A DNA stretch of 64,000 bases. Origin: Tubulanus polymorphus (taxonomy: Eukaryota > Nemertea > Palaeonemertea > Tubulaniformes > Tubulanidae). Of this stretch, positions 53,101-60,875 are shown in pieces. The notes under the pieces were generated by a model that saw only the letters and a list, made by a program, of their open reading frames with translations, ran no database searches and was not told where the DNA came from. How positions within the stretch are numbered: the stretch's first letter is position 1; every line of letters starts with the position of its first letter. The stretch lies in contig NC_134030.1 of NCBI RefSeq assembly GCF_964204645.1, positions 3,325,855-3,389,854 on the forward strand, in the 5' to 3' direction. A program made the translations under genes and the position numbers.

Positions 53101-53311
53101 TGAAAATATAAACGAACAATCCTATCATCACCCAACTAGCGCTGAATCCGAAATATCCCAACAACCAAACAGCTAATAAGAGAACCACCAAGCGAAAATA
53201 GAGAATTAACAAGTTTAGTAATAGCGTATTCTGTTGAGTTTGACGACCATCAACGGGCGCTGCTCCAGCAGCAGCAGCTCCTGCAGACTCCGCTTCTCCC
53301 GCTGCAGGCAT
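31364..53311 (-). CDS. ESYT2: Extended synaptotagmin (ESYT2-like), 838 aa
   Basis: Twenty-one exons in phase: 53311-52994, 51795-51754, 51384-51247, 49631-49555, 49416-49350, 48929-48840, 48433-48257, 47908-47809, 47704-47634, 47547-47462, 47380-47332, 47035-46946, 46627-46529, 43661-43563, 37534-37373, 37292-37143, 36646-36399, 32635-32531, 32422-32288, 31926-31771, 31421-31364. Residues about 28-65 form an ER membrane hairpin. About 105-300 are the SMP lipid-transfer domain (DIERAEWVNKMI, LADALDVPGLSDIL). C2A (304-435) keeps calcium aspartates (KGKSDPY, FDEDPGNKDD). C2B (about 485-605) looks poor in them. A Ser/Pro/acidic linker (606-688) leads to C2C (about 700-820; DDDRLADPYVRIYLLP). E-Syts tether ER to plasma membrane and move lipids. 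The longest intron (about 6 kb) and others hold many MITEs. Confidence 0.95.
31483..31751. mobile_element. CAGGGTGGCC-type MITE
   Basis: The left end CAGGTGGCCACAG and right end GGCGCCACCCTG are inverted. The inside shares AAGAATCCAATTAA and AAATTCCCTGACTTTTC with the copy at 49.7 kb. Its right end is only some 20 bases from the donor of ESYT2 exon 20 (31771). Confidence 0.6.
32944..33376. mobile_element. Mariner-type MITE carrying a nested palindromic retroelement
   Basis: Between flanking TA dinucleotides, the left end CAATCAAACCCGGTTAAGTC and the right end (read on the other strand) CAGTCGATCTCGTTTAAGTT are related inverted repeats. Its middle is interrupted by the palindromic element at 32995-33240. 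Confidence 0.6.
32987..33248. mobile_element. Palindromic hammerhead-type retroelement, nested, with tail and target duplication
   Basis: The arms (left GAGAAATCGCACAATAATTC, right GAATAATTGTGGGATTTCTC read as complement) span about 33030-33239. A left tail of 35 nt (AGAAGATACACGATATC...) separates the palindrome from GTAAGTTG (32987-32994), repeated after the right arm as GCAAGTTG (33241-33248). The loop holds a decayed core with CTGATGATGATGATGGCTGAAAC on the minus strand. The tail is clearly related to the tail of the 43.8-kb element. Confidence 0.65.
34211..34780. mobile_element. DNA-transposon remnant or MITE with long inverted ends
   Basis: AGGCCATCCCAAAATAATTG and its inverted copy (one mismatch) bound 570 bp, and the match continues through GTCTGTTTGC. 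No transposase frame is seen. I could not decide the target duplication, so the superfamily is open. It lies in an ESYT2 intron. Confidence 0.75.
35103..35139 (+). repeat. (TG)n microsatellite
   Basis: About eighteen TG units in an ESYT2 intron. Confidence 0.9.
35464..35479. promoter_or_regulatory. E2F-type site
   Basis: TTTTCCCGCCAAAAA is a textbook match to the E2F consensus (TTTSSCGC) and lies some 35-45 bases before the ATG at 35511 of the nested gene. It suggests cell-cycle control (inference). Confidence 0.5.
35511..35983 (+). CDS. Small nested gene, 90-aa protein of unknown family
   Basis: Two exons, 35511-35658 and 35859-35983, are joined in phase 1 (AAAG/GTAAAC; acceptor AAACAG). 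The protein begins MSSTEVRHVFNRIDYTSFK and continues with KKRTAILHELAQCQHHIADK, then CNLNRAIIKNLITSREMSG and a stop; it looks mainly helical, with no signal or membrane segment. It lies on the opposite strand inside the ESYT2 intron between exons 17 and 18. An E2F-type site precedes it and AATAAA follows at about 36237. I do not recognise the family. The 200-bp intron and the phase match support a real gene over a chance frame; an upstream in-frame ATG at 35400 exists but the promoter site favours 35511. Confidence 0.5.
36000..36125. repeat. Short duplicated repeat related to the hammerhead palindromes
   Basis: AACTAAGAG followed by a GACTCAATTCT-TGAGC unit occurs twice in tandem. GACGTTT...GAAACGTC form inverted pieces. 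The unit GACTCAATTCTATGAGCC also occurs in the palindrome near 63.9 kb. Confidence 0.5.
36970..37131 (+). repeat. Polypurine tract beside ESYT2 exon 16
   Basis: About 160 bases are G/A-rich on the plus strand (GGAGAGGGGAGGGAGACAAG and similar), so the ESYT2 pre-mRNA is C/U-rich directly after the donor of exon 16 (37143). Confidence 0.8.
37897..38006. repeat. Foldback element, family R1
   Basis: CACCTAGTTGTGCAGTTCTG on the left and ACTGTGGAACTAGGTCCTG on the right are inverted relatives, with inner TTAACTC/GAGGTAA. It lies in the 6-kb ESYT2 intron. Confidence 0.65.
39522..39818. mobile_element. PiggyBac-like MITE flanked by TTAA
   Basis: TTAA at 39522-39525 and 39815-39818 flanks a 289-bp element. 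Its ends are CCCTTTCAGTGCTGAC and, on the other strand, CCCCTCTCAGTGCGTCTACA. Three copies of a palindrome like ACACCGCAGTGCGGTGTA lie inside. TTAA duplication with CCC-ends is the hallmark of the piggyBac superfamily. Confidence 0.8.
39917..40139. repeat. Foldback with GACCCGGCCGCTGCG motif
   Basis: Left ATACCTTGTTTCTCCGCTC and right GCGGAGAAACAAAGTATCAT are inverted, and GACCCGGCC occurs three times between them. A separate fragment of the right arm lies at about 53672-53722. Confidence 0.65.
41588..41699. repeat. Foldback element (GGCCCAGT-type ends)
   Basis: The inner arms (GGCTTAGATCTAGTCTTAGT and ACTAATATCGGAC with TTAAGATCTAAG) and the outer GTTGCGCA/TGTACAAC pair fold back. It ends in CTGGGCCCAG. 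Confidence 0.5.
42962..43005. repeat. (AT)n microsatellite
   Basis: An alternating AT run, slightly imperfect, in the 6-kb ESYT2 intron. Confidence 0.8.
43794..44028. mobile_element. Palindromic hammerhead-bearing retroelement with 9-bp target duplication
   Basis: ACCAATATT occurs at 43794-43802 and again at 44020-44028. Between them lies a palindrome (43804-43978, arms of about 65 bp starting CGAGAGAAATCCCACAATAA) followed by a one-sided tail of 41 nt (43979-44019) with CACGGATATTGTGTATCTTC. The reverse complement of that tail matches the left tail of the 33-kb element. The loop holds the hammerhead-like core described separately. It sits in an ESYT2 intron. Confidence 0.8.
43874..43907 (-). 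ncRNA. Hammerhead-ribozyme-like motif lacking stem III
   Basis: On the minus strand: CTGATGA, a stem II hairpin GGCTAAC/GTTACCC (six of seven pairs), then GAAACGTC. The flanking arms (ATTTGAG ... CTCAAAT) supply a stem I with an internal loop. The core bases C-U-G-A-N-G-A and G-A-A-A are intact. Stem-III-less hammerheads that act as dimers are known from Penelope-like retroelements. Activity is not shown. Confidence 0.6.
44258..44391. mobile_element. Mariner-type MITE with TA target site
   Basis: CAGTAACCCTCACCTAACTC and its inverted counterpart GAATTAGGTGAGGTTTACTG are flanked by TA on both sides; it is about 130 bp long. Confidence 0.75.
44630..44708 (+). repeat. Short minisatellite, about 25-bp unit, three copies
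   Basis: The unit resembles ACCGGGTAGGTACCCGAATC, with small variations. Confidence 0.75.
45570..46085. repeat. Dispersed repeat (GACCGAAGGATGGGCGGATG tail)
   Basis: The segment from GGTCCGGGGACACCATGCCC to GGACCGAAGGATGGGCGGAT has no supported coding role. It has the look of a common invertebrate interspersed repeat with GGACGGACG-like runs. Identification is tentative. Confidence 0.4.
49053..49289. mobile_element. Degenerate palindromic element of the hammerhead group
   Basis: Outer arms (CCTATATACAAAATTTT as complement of the right end, CTATAGGTATACAAAATTTT on the left) and inner arms (GACACAACGTTT ... GAAACGTTGTGTC) fold back, and the left end carries AAAACCCACTAT as in related elements. 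Core-like pieces (GACGATGGGCTC...TAAACGTTG on the minus strand) are decayed. Confidence 0.5.
49685..49897. mobile_element. CAGGGTGGCC-type MITE, best copy
   Basis: Perfect 10-bp ends CAGGGTGGCC ... GGCCACCCTG enclose 213 bp with repeated TTTCCCTGACTTTTCC-like runs on the left and AAATTCCCTGATTTTC on the right. There is no transposase. The ends suggest hAT, but no clear 8-bp duplication is seen. Confidence 0.75.
50220..50362 (+). repeat. Minisatellite, about 24-bp unit, six copies
   Basis: The unit resembles GGATCCAGGCTGAGGGGTGC. It stays open in one plus frame, giving AEGCRIQ-like repeats, but lies in an ESYT2 intron and is probably not coding. Confidence 0.85.
52384..52494 (-). CDS. ESYT2: Alternative first coding exon of the ESYT2-like gene
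   Basis: An ATG at 52494 opens 37 codons, MQFSKLLLRLSLLLSLTSNA followed by a short basic stretch, ending in phase 0 at AAG/GTATTA. This is the phase needed to join the second ESYT2 exon (51795, starting VYFPDIERAEW). A TATATATA box lies about 55 bases upstream. The isoform would replace the 106-residue N-terminus with its ER hairpin by a signal-peptide-like or single hydrophobic segment, keeping the SMP and C2 domains. The exon, TATA box and phase are visible; use of the promoter is inference. Confidence 0.6.
52549..52556 (-). promoter_or_regulatory. TATA box of the alternative ESYT2 first exon
   Basis: TATATATA on the minus strand lies about 55 bases before the ATG at 52494, giving an expected short 5' leader of some 25 bases. 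Confidence 0.5.
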
Positions 53312-54093
53312 TCTACTAGTTACAACGAAATGAAAACTATTTCTAAAAGTTCAGAACGAAAATCACTAAATCATTTTAGACTTTACGAAAATTTTGACAG
53401 CTATCACCGGAAGAGAGTCAATCTTAAGAATCAACAGAACATGGCGTCACAGGCCCCGGGGCTTGTCACGCCATATCCGACATTGCGTCACAAGCCACGA
53501 GTAAAATACAGACTGTATTAACTACAAGCGAAACGAAGATATATGTTTGCGTCGATCGAACCACGTTTTAGAGTCCATCCTGGATACACGACGTGTAAAA
53601 CCTGGATGACCTGGAGATTATATAATTCTAGTATTCCAATGGGAAATTAATTTCTATTCTATTCTTACCAAAATGACCCGGCCGCTGCGAAGAAACAAAG
53701 TATCATTTTGTTTAGCCTTGAACTTGGAATTATGTATGTCACCACTGTCTTCGGGGAAGCTATGCATTTATGAGAAATAAAGTTAGAGGTTTTCATCAAT
53801 GAATGTTAACGTTTTATTTCTTCGATTTCAATAAATTATTCTATAATTTAAGAAAGAAAAAAACAGGCGGCGGCTAAATTAGGAGGGTAGCTGTTGGGAA
53901 TCAAGCAATTTATTTTTATGGCCTTAAGTTCCACGATTGTTCAGCTGGCTACTGGCGCGTGTTCAACGCGGCAGTCGAGCCTAAGGTAACTCCATTCAAC
54001 AATAAAGAGACACAATTGCGGTTTTTCAGAGTTTGTTGATATCATTAACACGCGCTATTGATCACAATTGTAATACGTCACCGGCTGACCACG
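53312..54093. other. Divergent promoter region between ESYT2 and the 54-kb unit
   Basis: No gene is present. A near-perfect GC-rich palindrome at 53442-53478 (ATGGCGTCACAGGCCCCGG mirrored) holds GCGTCAC/GTCACGC half-sites of CRE type and lies about 130-165 bases before the ESYT2 start. A fragment of the 39.9-kb foldback lies at 53672-53722. Confidence 0.5.
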
Positions 54094-54094
54094 G

Positions 54095-54100
54095 TGTATA
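54095..54100 (+). promoter_or_regulatory. TATA-like box
   Basis: TATAAG lies 52 bases before the ATG at 54147 and about 30 before TCACACTGTGCAG, a plausible start of transcription. Confidence 0.45.
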
Positions 54101-54146
54101 AGCATAGGCGAGCTCATTCACCTCCGCTCTCTCACACTGTGCAGAC

Positions 54147-54533
54147 ATGCATCCGTGGATTCTCCTGGCGATCATGATCCTTGCGATCTTCGCTGCGCTC
54201 CTGTTCCTGCTTCCTGAGGAACGACGTCTTTATGTTTTATGTGTTACTGTTCGTCTCCGTACTGTCCTGTACTGTTCCGTGTTAATTAATCCGTTCTATT
54301 TTTCAGGGTCTAATCCGTTTTATTTTTCAGGGCCGATTTCTCTGTCGAATTTAAATGTTTGCTGGAACAAAACTAATGTGCGAAAGCGCCAGCTCTCCAT
54401 CGCCGGTCACTTGTCGAGGATGACAGACAAAAAGTCGATCAGGAAATGGCTGCCCTCTACATGCCCTCATATGGAACACGAAAACCAGGATGATGAGGCC
54501 TCACTGCCCCCGCCTATCTACAAAGTGTGCTGA
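54147..54533 (+). CDS. Open frame with N-terminal membrane segment running into a LINE remnant
   Basis: The first 25 residues (MHPWILLAIMILAIFAALLF...) form a hydrophobic helix behind a TATA-like box, so a small membrane peptide may start here. Beyond residue about 75 the frame reads into sequence like the C-terminal end of LINE reverse transcriptases (KRQLSIAGHLSRM), found again inverted at 55.1 kb. The two halves may not belong to one protein. No clean donor is visible after the membrane exon, so the structure is uncertain. Confidence 0.3.
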   Translation: MHPWILLAIMILAIFAALLFLLPEERRLYVLCVTVRLRTVLYCSVLINPFYFSGSNPFYFSGPISLSNLNVCWNKTNVRKRQLSIAGHLSRMTDKKSIRKWLPSTCPHMEHENQDDEASLPPPIYKVC

Positions 54534-55143
54534 GTGATGTTAATGATGGGCATATCTGCAGGATTGCGCGGGATACAAATGGAGCGGTTATACTGGATTG
54601 TCACGCTACTAGCATTCATTGGTCCTTGTGACCGCCCGGATGAGGGATGATTCTACTGTCACGCTCTTTGTTTCTGGTATTCTGAGTCGGCTGAGGGATG
54701 ATTCTACTGTCACGCTCTTTGATTTCTAGTTTGAGTGCTAGTTTTCATTGTGTCCTTGTGACAACCTCGGTCAGTGGATGAAGTCTCTTGTCGGCTTGTG
54801 AGTGCTAGTTTCATTGAGTCCTTGTGACTACCTCGGTCAGTGGATGAAGTCTCTTGTCACGCTTTTGAGTGCTAGTTGAGATCCTGAATCTCAACCCGGT
54901 CAAGCTGGTTGTACTGCGCTATTTGTGTTTCGAGCAATTTTACAGGTGTGTCAGTTACTGACGTCGCCCAGTACATCATGCAGTTAGATGGGGAATGTGA
55001 GGCGTTGTCATTCTGGTTTTCGTGTTCTGTGTGAGGGCGTGTAGAGGGCAGTATATTCCTGGCTGGCTCATTGTCTGGTGTTCTCGGCAAGTGACCGGCG
55101 ACGGAGAGCTGAAAAGCTTTCGAACATTAGTTTTGTTCCGTAC
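54361..55143. repeat. Inverted pair of LINE 3' coding remnants around tandem repeats
   Basis: The left arm (54361-54540) and right arm (about 54960-55143) are inverted copies. Each encodes an RQLS-AGHLSRM / LPSTRPHTEHEN-like peptide on its own strand, resembling the end of RTE-type reverse transcriptases. Between them (54600-54880) are imperfect tandem units with TGATTCTACTGTCACGCTC and GTCCTTGTGAC...CTCGGTCAGTGGATG. Confidence 0.65.
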
Positions 55144-55159
55144 CAGGTTTTCATCGCTC

Positions 55160-57400
55160 TACTCTTTTTTTTTCATTTCAGGACTCCAGAGAAGTTGAAG
55201 AAGAAGATGCTAGAAGGCGACTACAGAAGATGCCGAAAAAAATACTGAACTCGGCAATCTTGAAAGTTAAGTTGATACCCATGTAAATTAGGATTAATGA
55301 TGAAGAAATGTGTGACTACAAAATGTTTTTCTTTTTCTCAATTTCAGCTTCGACGAAACCCAAGAAGACAAAGAAGTACTTCGATTCCGAAAAAAATGAT
55401 GTAAAAATCTACCGAAAATCACACAACTATATCTGTACTTCGATTTCGAAAAAAAAAAAATTAGACAAAATTATCTCCAACCTTGTAAACTTTTGGACTG
55501 CATGAAAAAAAAGACAAAATATTGTAAAATTATTGAAAAAAATTATGTAAAATCGACCGACGATCACACAACTATATCTGTACATAGCTTCCCGCCTGTT
55601 TCGCTCCTGGCAGGTGTGTCACGATCGTAAGGGACACCAACTCAAAAAGTCGAACGAGAGCTCATCAACTAAGATCTGCCGATTAGAGAACAGTGCACAG
55701 AAGGCACCAATTTGGATGAAACTCAACCAACCAACTTAGGAGATCCTCCGATAATGAACCCAGCCATCGTAAAAGGTAATTTGATATTTGATACGAACTT
55801 AGAACCTTTTAACCGATACTGAACCCAGCAAACTTGAAATGTAAGTTGATTTTTGGGGAATCGTAGGTTTGCCTATGCAAATGGTCTGGAGAAGCAGTTT
55901 CATTGAAAATGAATAGAGTACCGGTGTGTCAACAAGGCACAAACATTGGCTGTTGAACCAATAGTGTTGATTTTTGGTCTTGGTTTGGCTTATGATGAGT
56001 TCTCGAGCCCACAAAAATTTCATAGTGATCAAGTTATTTTTAGGGGACTTATTCTTGAAAAACACGTAAAAACCCTGCTTTTTAGCGCTAAGTAATGGCA
56101 CGTTTTCATATATGAGAATTTGCATACTTTGAATTGAAATATATAAAAGTTCAATCCTTCGTGGAAGTGTTGCCGTTTTTTGTGCGACTCATCTCGATGT
56201 ACTTTTCGACCTACGGGTTCTCACTTTATAAACCCTCTAAATTTTCTCGCTTCTATTTATCTGAGTTGACCTCATCACCTGAGCTACATTGAATGTGATT
56301 GGCTGTTTGTTGGATATTCCGGGAACTTCTGATGTAATTGGGAAAGCCCATTGGGAAAACCCAATGTGGAACCCAAAACAAAATGGCGAGCATTTCATTC
56401 GACTAGGTATTGTATGTTCGCTTATAATTTGTTCGGTGTTACGAATATAACCGAGTAGGCTATTCTAGGTTTATTATTTATGGAAATTATTATGATATAT
56501 TCTAAATGAAATATTTTGTCATTACAGGATATCTTCTTTTAATCATTGCAGCTAAATTTCAACTATAAGAAAAAAACCCAGCTTGAGATCGACTACTCGT
56601 CCAAAATTGACCAACTGGAACAGTGCACAGATGAGGCCAACTAGAATCCAACTTATTAACCAACAAACTTAAGATGATCCACGCCGATAAACACCCAAGC
56701 AATCATAAAAGGTAACTTGATATACATGAAATTATTTCGATTAATTCTAAATGAAATATTTTGTCATTACAGGATATCTTCTAATCATTGCAGCTAAATT
56801 TCAACTATAAGAAAAAACCCAGCTTGAGATCAACTACTCGTCCAAAATCGACCAACTGGAACAGTGCACAGATGAGGCCAACTAACTAACAAACTAATAG
56901 GATAATCGCCGATAACCAAGCAAAGGTAACTTGATATACATGAAATTATTTCGATAAATTCTAAATGAAATATTTTTTCATTACAGGATATCTTTGTTCA
57001 TTTCAGCTAAATCCTATCTATATGAAACTGCCCAGCTTTAAATCAATGACTCATCAAATATCTACAGATAAGCTCCGCCCACTGACCAATCCAAGCTTGA
57101 ATCAAATGCATCAACCAATCGCATCAACCAATTGTTCTAACCGATACTGAACCCAGCAAACTTGAAATGTAAGTTGATTTTTTATAGAAATTATTATGAT
57201 AAATTCTAAATGAAATATTTTGTCATTACAGGATATCTTCTTTTAATCATTGCAGCTGAATTTTAACTATAAGAAAGAGCCTAGCTTGAGATCAACTACT
57301 CGTCCAAAATCTACAAACTGGAATGGTGCACAGAAAAGGCCAGAACTGAACCCAGCAATCTTTAAAGGTAAGTTGATATAGGCCTACATGAAATTACCTG
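55160..57400 (+). repeat. Tandem array of exon-like cassettes
   Basis: At least four related units of about 200-240 bp (about 56507-56745, 56746-56950, 56951-57190, 57191-57400) share an acceptor (CATTGCAG or TTTCAG before CTAAATTTCAACT), a middle (AGATCAACTACTCGTCCAAA, GAACAGTGCACAGATGAGGCC) and an end ACCCAGCAATC...AAAG followed by a donor GTAACTTGAT or GTAAGTTGAT. Further copies of the end piece occur at about 55215-55275, 55740-55790 and 55805-55855. Conserved frames are lacking, so a spliced non-coding RNA with duplicated exons is the simplest reading. A last exon may start at 57671 (TTTGTTTCAG), with AATAAA near 58167. Confidence 0.6.
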
Positions 57401-58199
57401 TATATAGAAATTCCAGTCCTCATATGAATATCATTTCATAAGGCTATCATCAAAATCTTTTTAACGGTCACATGGCTGAACTTTTATCTTCACTAGTCTT
57501 AAACAATGATGAACTAGTCCCTACTACTGCAATTAATTATTGGGGTTTAAATCAGCAATTGACGTCAATGAATTTTACTTTGTGAAAAACAGGGTGGCTT
57601 GTAATTTGAAATGACATGTAAATTATGATAAATCTGTCTGAAATGTTTTGCGGTCGTCACTTTGTTTCAGCCAAACTACATCTCGGAAAAATTGGCCTGA
57701 AGAAGACACTCACAAGTAGATGAATACTGATCGACCCATTTGCTGATGAAAACTGCAGAAGCCCAGATGAAAAGTTGAGGAACCAGCAACGGATTCATCA
57801 CTCAATGATGGATTCTTCTACAATAGGCGGTTGATTTCTATAAAACACTAAATATCAGGTGCAGCAGAGACAATAGTGAATCTTATAAACACTGATTCAA
57901 GCGACAAAGCTAATGGATTATCTCATAAACACTGATTCAGGATAAACACTGTTTTAAAAGCAGCAAAGACAATAGTGTATATTATTAGGAGCAGCATAGA
58001 TAATAGTGCATGTTATTAACACTGAAATCCAGGAGCGGCGAAGACAATAGCGGACTTCTGTAGTAAAGTATTGATTCTTTGCTTGTCACCTTTTTCAAAC
58101 CAGTCTGATTGATGATATAGTGTTTTCGAGGAAACTATTTGATAATGTTTATGCAATGTGAGAGTCAAATAAAAGCTAAGCTCCATTAATTCAAGATAT

Positions 58200-60019
58200 T
58201 GGTCTTCGATCCATGGTTGATAGATAAGTCAAGTTGAGTTAGTCACTAGGGGTAAATGGACGTTTTGAGTGCCTAGTTTTGACTCGTAGGTCGGTTGAGT
58301 TAACTCCTAAACTGAGATATGTTTTCAACATGAATTGTGAGTTTAATCTTCCAACTTACCATAGTTAAACATAGTCAACTGTGGCTATTTGTCAGTGTAG
58401 ATATCACATACTTAGGAACATAATGTTTAGTTAGACCAGTGTTGATGTACAAATATTAACTATTGAATTTGCTGAATTGTAGATGTACTAAGTCCTTTCA
58501 ACTAGCCGCGCTCAATCACTGCTGTGACTGTTAATTGTTATACTGTCTAAAATCTGGTAAATTGATTAGTTACCGATTTTACGTTGATCTTTTCAAAGCT
58601 GGAAGAAAAAACGTCAGAATACTTAGTTTGTAATGTCAAGGTGTATGGAAATCTTGTTGTACATTTTCATCATTCATGTTGAAACTTTTCAGTTGTTAGG
58701 TTTTAAAGCAACAATTTCACTTTGGTGCTTTTCAGTGGTTCATGAAATACTGATTTAATTAAGGGCCTGTCGAAAATAGCAGCAGTTTCTTGATAGCTTT
58801 AGGATACAATGCTAATCGGTCAATTGTCTTAGCTTTGTTTTGATTATCGGTTTAACCACATCTGTGTGGTCCCTCATCTGGACTCGGAAGAATTTCTGAT
58901 CTTTATATAGAGTTGTATTTATATCAAGTTGCATAATATAATTAAGATGTTACTGTAGCTTTGTCAGTTAAACCATATTTGTTTAAAGATACTCGATTTA
59001 TCTTGAATTGTCACAAGAAAAACCTTTATAATAGTTTGTCGGGTTTGATCTAAGGAATAAATGCCACTTGACCGTGGGGCAAGCATATATGTAGTATCAC
59101 TTGACCCTCAAAAATCAACCTGTCCTACATGAACAGTGTGATTGTGACACATTCATCCCTACATAGAGTGGACAACTTTTTCACTGTGGTGCTTTTCGAT
59201 CAGTGGTTCATAAAATACTATTTTTTTATTAAGGTCCTTATGGAAAATAGAGGAGCAGTCTCCTGATAAATGAGGATATATGAAGTGTTAATAAGTAGAT
59301 GGTGCCAGCTGTATTCAAATTGACAGGTGAACAATTTTATCTTGTTGATTGCATACAAGAGGATACCTCCAAAATACTTTGTATTAAATGTAACATGTGA
59401 GAAAATAACCAATTTGATCATGTCTGAGCAAAGGTGGCAAAACTCTAGTTATCTTGTAAAATAAAGTTGATGAAAATTAAATCAAAGAATGTTTAGTTAA
59501 TCATAAGCTTTCCAGTTTGAATTTGTGTTTTTATATATTATATTGGAGACTTTTTTTGCACTTCCTCGAGTACATAAATACCTGTCATTTAGGTATAATT
59601 ATTGTTGTGGGGATAAAACGACGTGTTCATGTCAATCGTTCATAAAACACTATAAAGGCCCTAATCGAATATAGTTGAGCTTTTTCTTGATAATTAAATG
59701 TCATTTGAAAAGTTGACATGATAGGTTCATATTTCATAAAATATAACAAAGTGTCGGTTATATTGACCTCATGAATTGTCAAATTTACCAAGTGATTATT
59801 TCACCAAGAACCTTAGTGTCTGATGTACCACAGTTGATTACACTAGGATCGAAGAGCGACGGAGATCACAGGTGGAGACAACCACTGCCAGTGCTGGGTG
59901 AAGTGATTATATGATTCAATGGCAAAACCAATACAACTTTGCACATTACACCGGGCCCGTTGACAGTTGTTGACGGAAAAAGTCGCACGATTCGAAATAA
60001 TCTATTAAAAACAAACCAC
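58200..60019. other. Gene-free region
   Basis: The sequence is AT-rich, with no supported exon. A piece at about 59040-59150 (GCAAGCATATATG...CTCAAAAATCAACCTG) is an inverted relative of BAG1 intron sequence at about 8935-9090, marking an unnamed dispersed repeat. Confidence 0.5.
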
Positions 60020-60020
60020 A

Positions 60021-60468
60021 ACGTTTCGACTGTTGACTAACGGTCATCATCGGGTGGAATGACAAGAAAACGGAAGTTACGTAGCATATAAACTGACAGG
60101 ACATAAACAAAAGCAGTGTCCAGAATAAATGTTAACAGAAGTGACAAATGAAAACAACCATGGGTACCGGTACCGTAGAAACCACAAAATATGAACAGTT
60201 CAGGATGAATACAAATTATGTAATGGGGGGGGGGGGAGTAGAAGAGGAAGGAGAAAGCAGTGTGACACAGTGACATTAACCAATATCTAGTAGAGATCGT
60301 GTTGATGATATCTCTAGATAATAATTGATTATGTGGCCGGAGATGGTAGATAAGTTGGATTTCGAAAGATTTACAAACAAGAGCTGATTCTTGTGTCTTA
60401 TGGATGTCTTTACTCCACCCGGACTTGGGGTCATTTAAAACTAATGGTTCAAAGGAAAGTGGCTCCAA
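60021..60468 (-). mobile_element. Retroelement remnant with a hammerhead-like end
   Basis: A 143-codon frame (60468-60037) ends within a hammerhead-like core on the same strand (60054-60021): CCGATGA, a hairpin of six of seven pairs, then GAAACGTTG. The core has C in place of the invariant second base, so it is probably inactive. The early part of the frame (SGWSKDIHKTQESALVCKSF) may be the end of a retroelement protein; the later part looks non-coding. Assignment to Penelope-like elements is inference. A run of about 16 G lies at 60223-60238. Confidence 0.4.
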
Positions 60469-60597
60469 TGTACGTGATCATGGATCCTTAGGTCTGGGGT
60501 CCTTGACAAGTCAATTGAATGACAGAAAACAACAGGCCCTTCAGAAAACTACCACACACTGGCCTATGATATATCTAAAATAACTCCGGGACTGAAA

Positions 60598-60710
60598 CGT
60601 GTAATTCGTAAGTCGTATAACGTAAGTCGTAAATCGTAAGTCGCAATGTATTGAAGGAAATGTAATTCGTAAAACGTAACTCGTAAATCGTAACTCGTAC
60701 GTCGTATGAG
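60598..60710 (+). repeat. CGTAA-type minisatellite before TUT1
   Basis: Imperfect repeats of GTAAGTCGTA/GTAAATCGTA in two blocks lie 170-280 bases upstream of the TUT1 start. Confidence 0.8.
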
Positions 60711-60875
60711 GAATTTCATCTTTGATATGTGTTATCCTACTTTTGGTCAGCAATAGACTCTTAGACGGTTTTGGTCGATATTTAGAGCAACCGAGGGCAG
60801 CACCTCTCGGTAACCCGGAAATGCGGAACTGATTCCTACCTAATAATATATCCCGCCAGTACGGAATCTGAAATC

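Noticed and set aside
54872-55090. Minus-strand frame with LPSTRPHTEHEN
   Set aside because: It is the inverted LINE remnant, not an independent gene.
60541-60753. 70-codon frame rich in LRFTTY-like units
   Set aside because: It is a translation of the CGTAA minisatellite.
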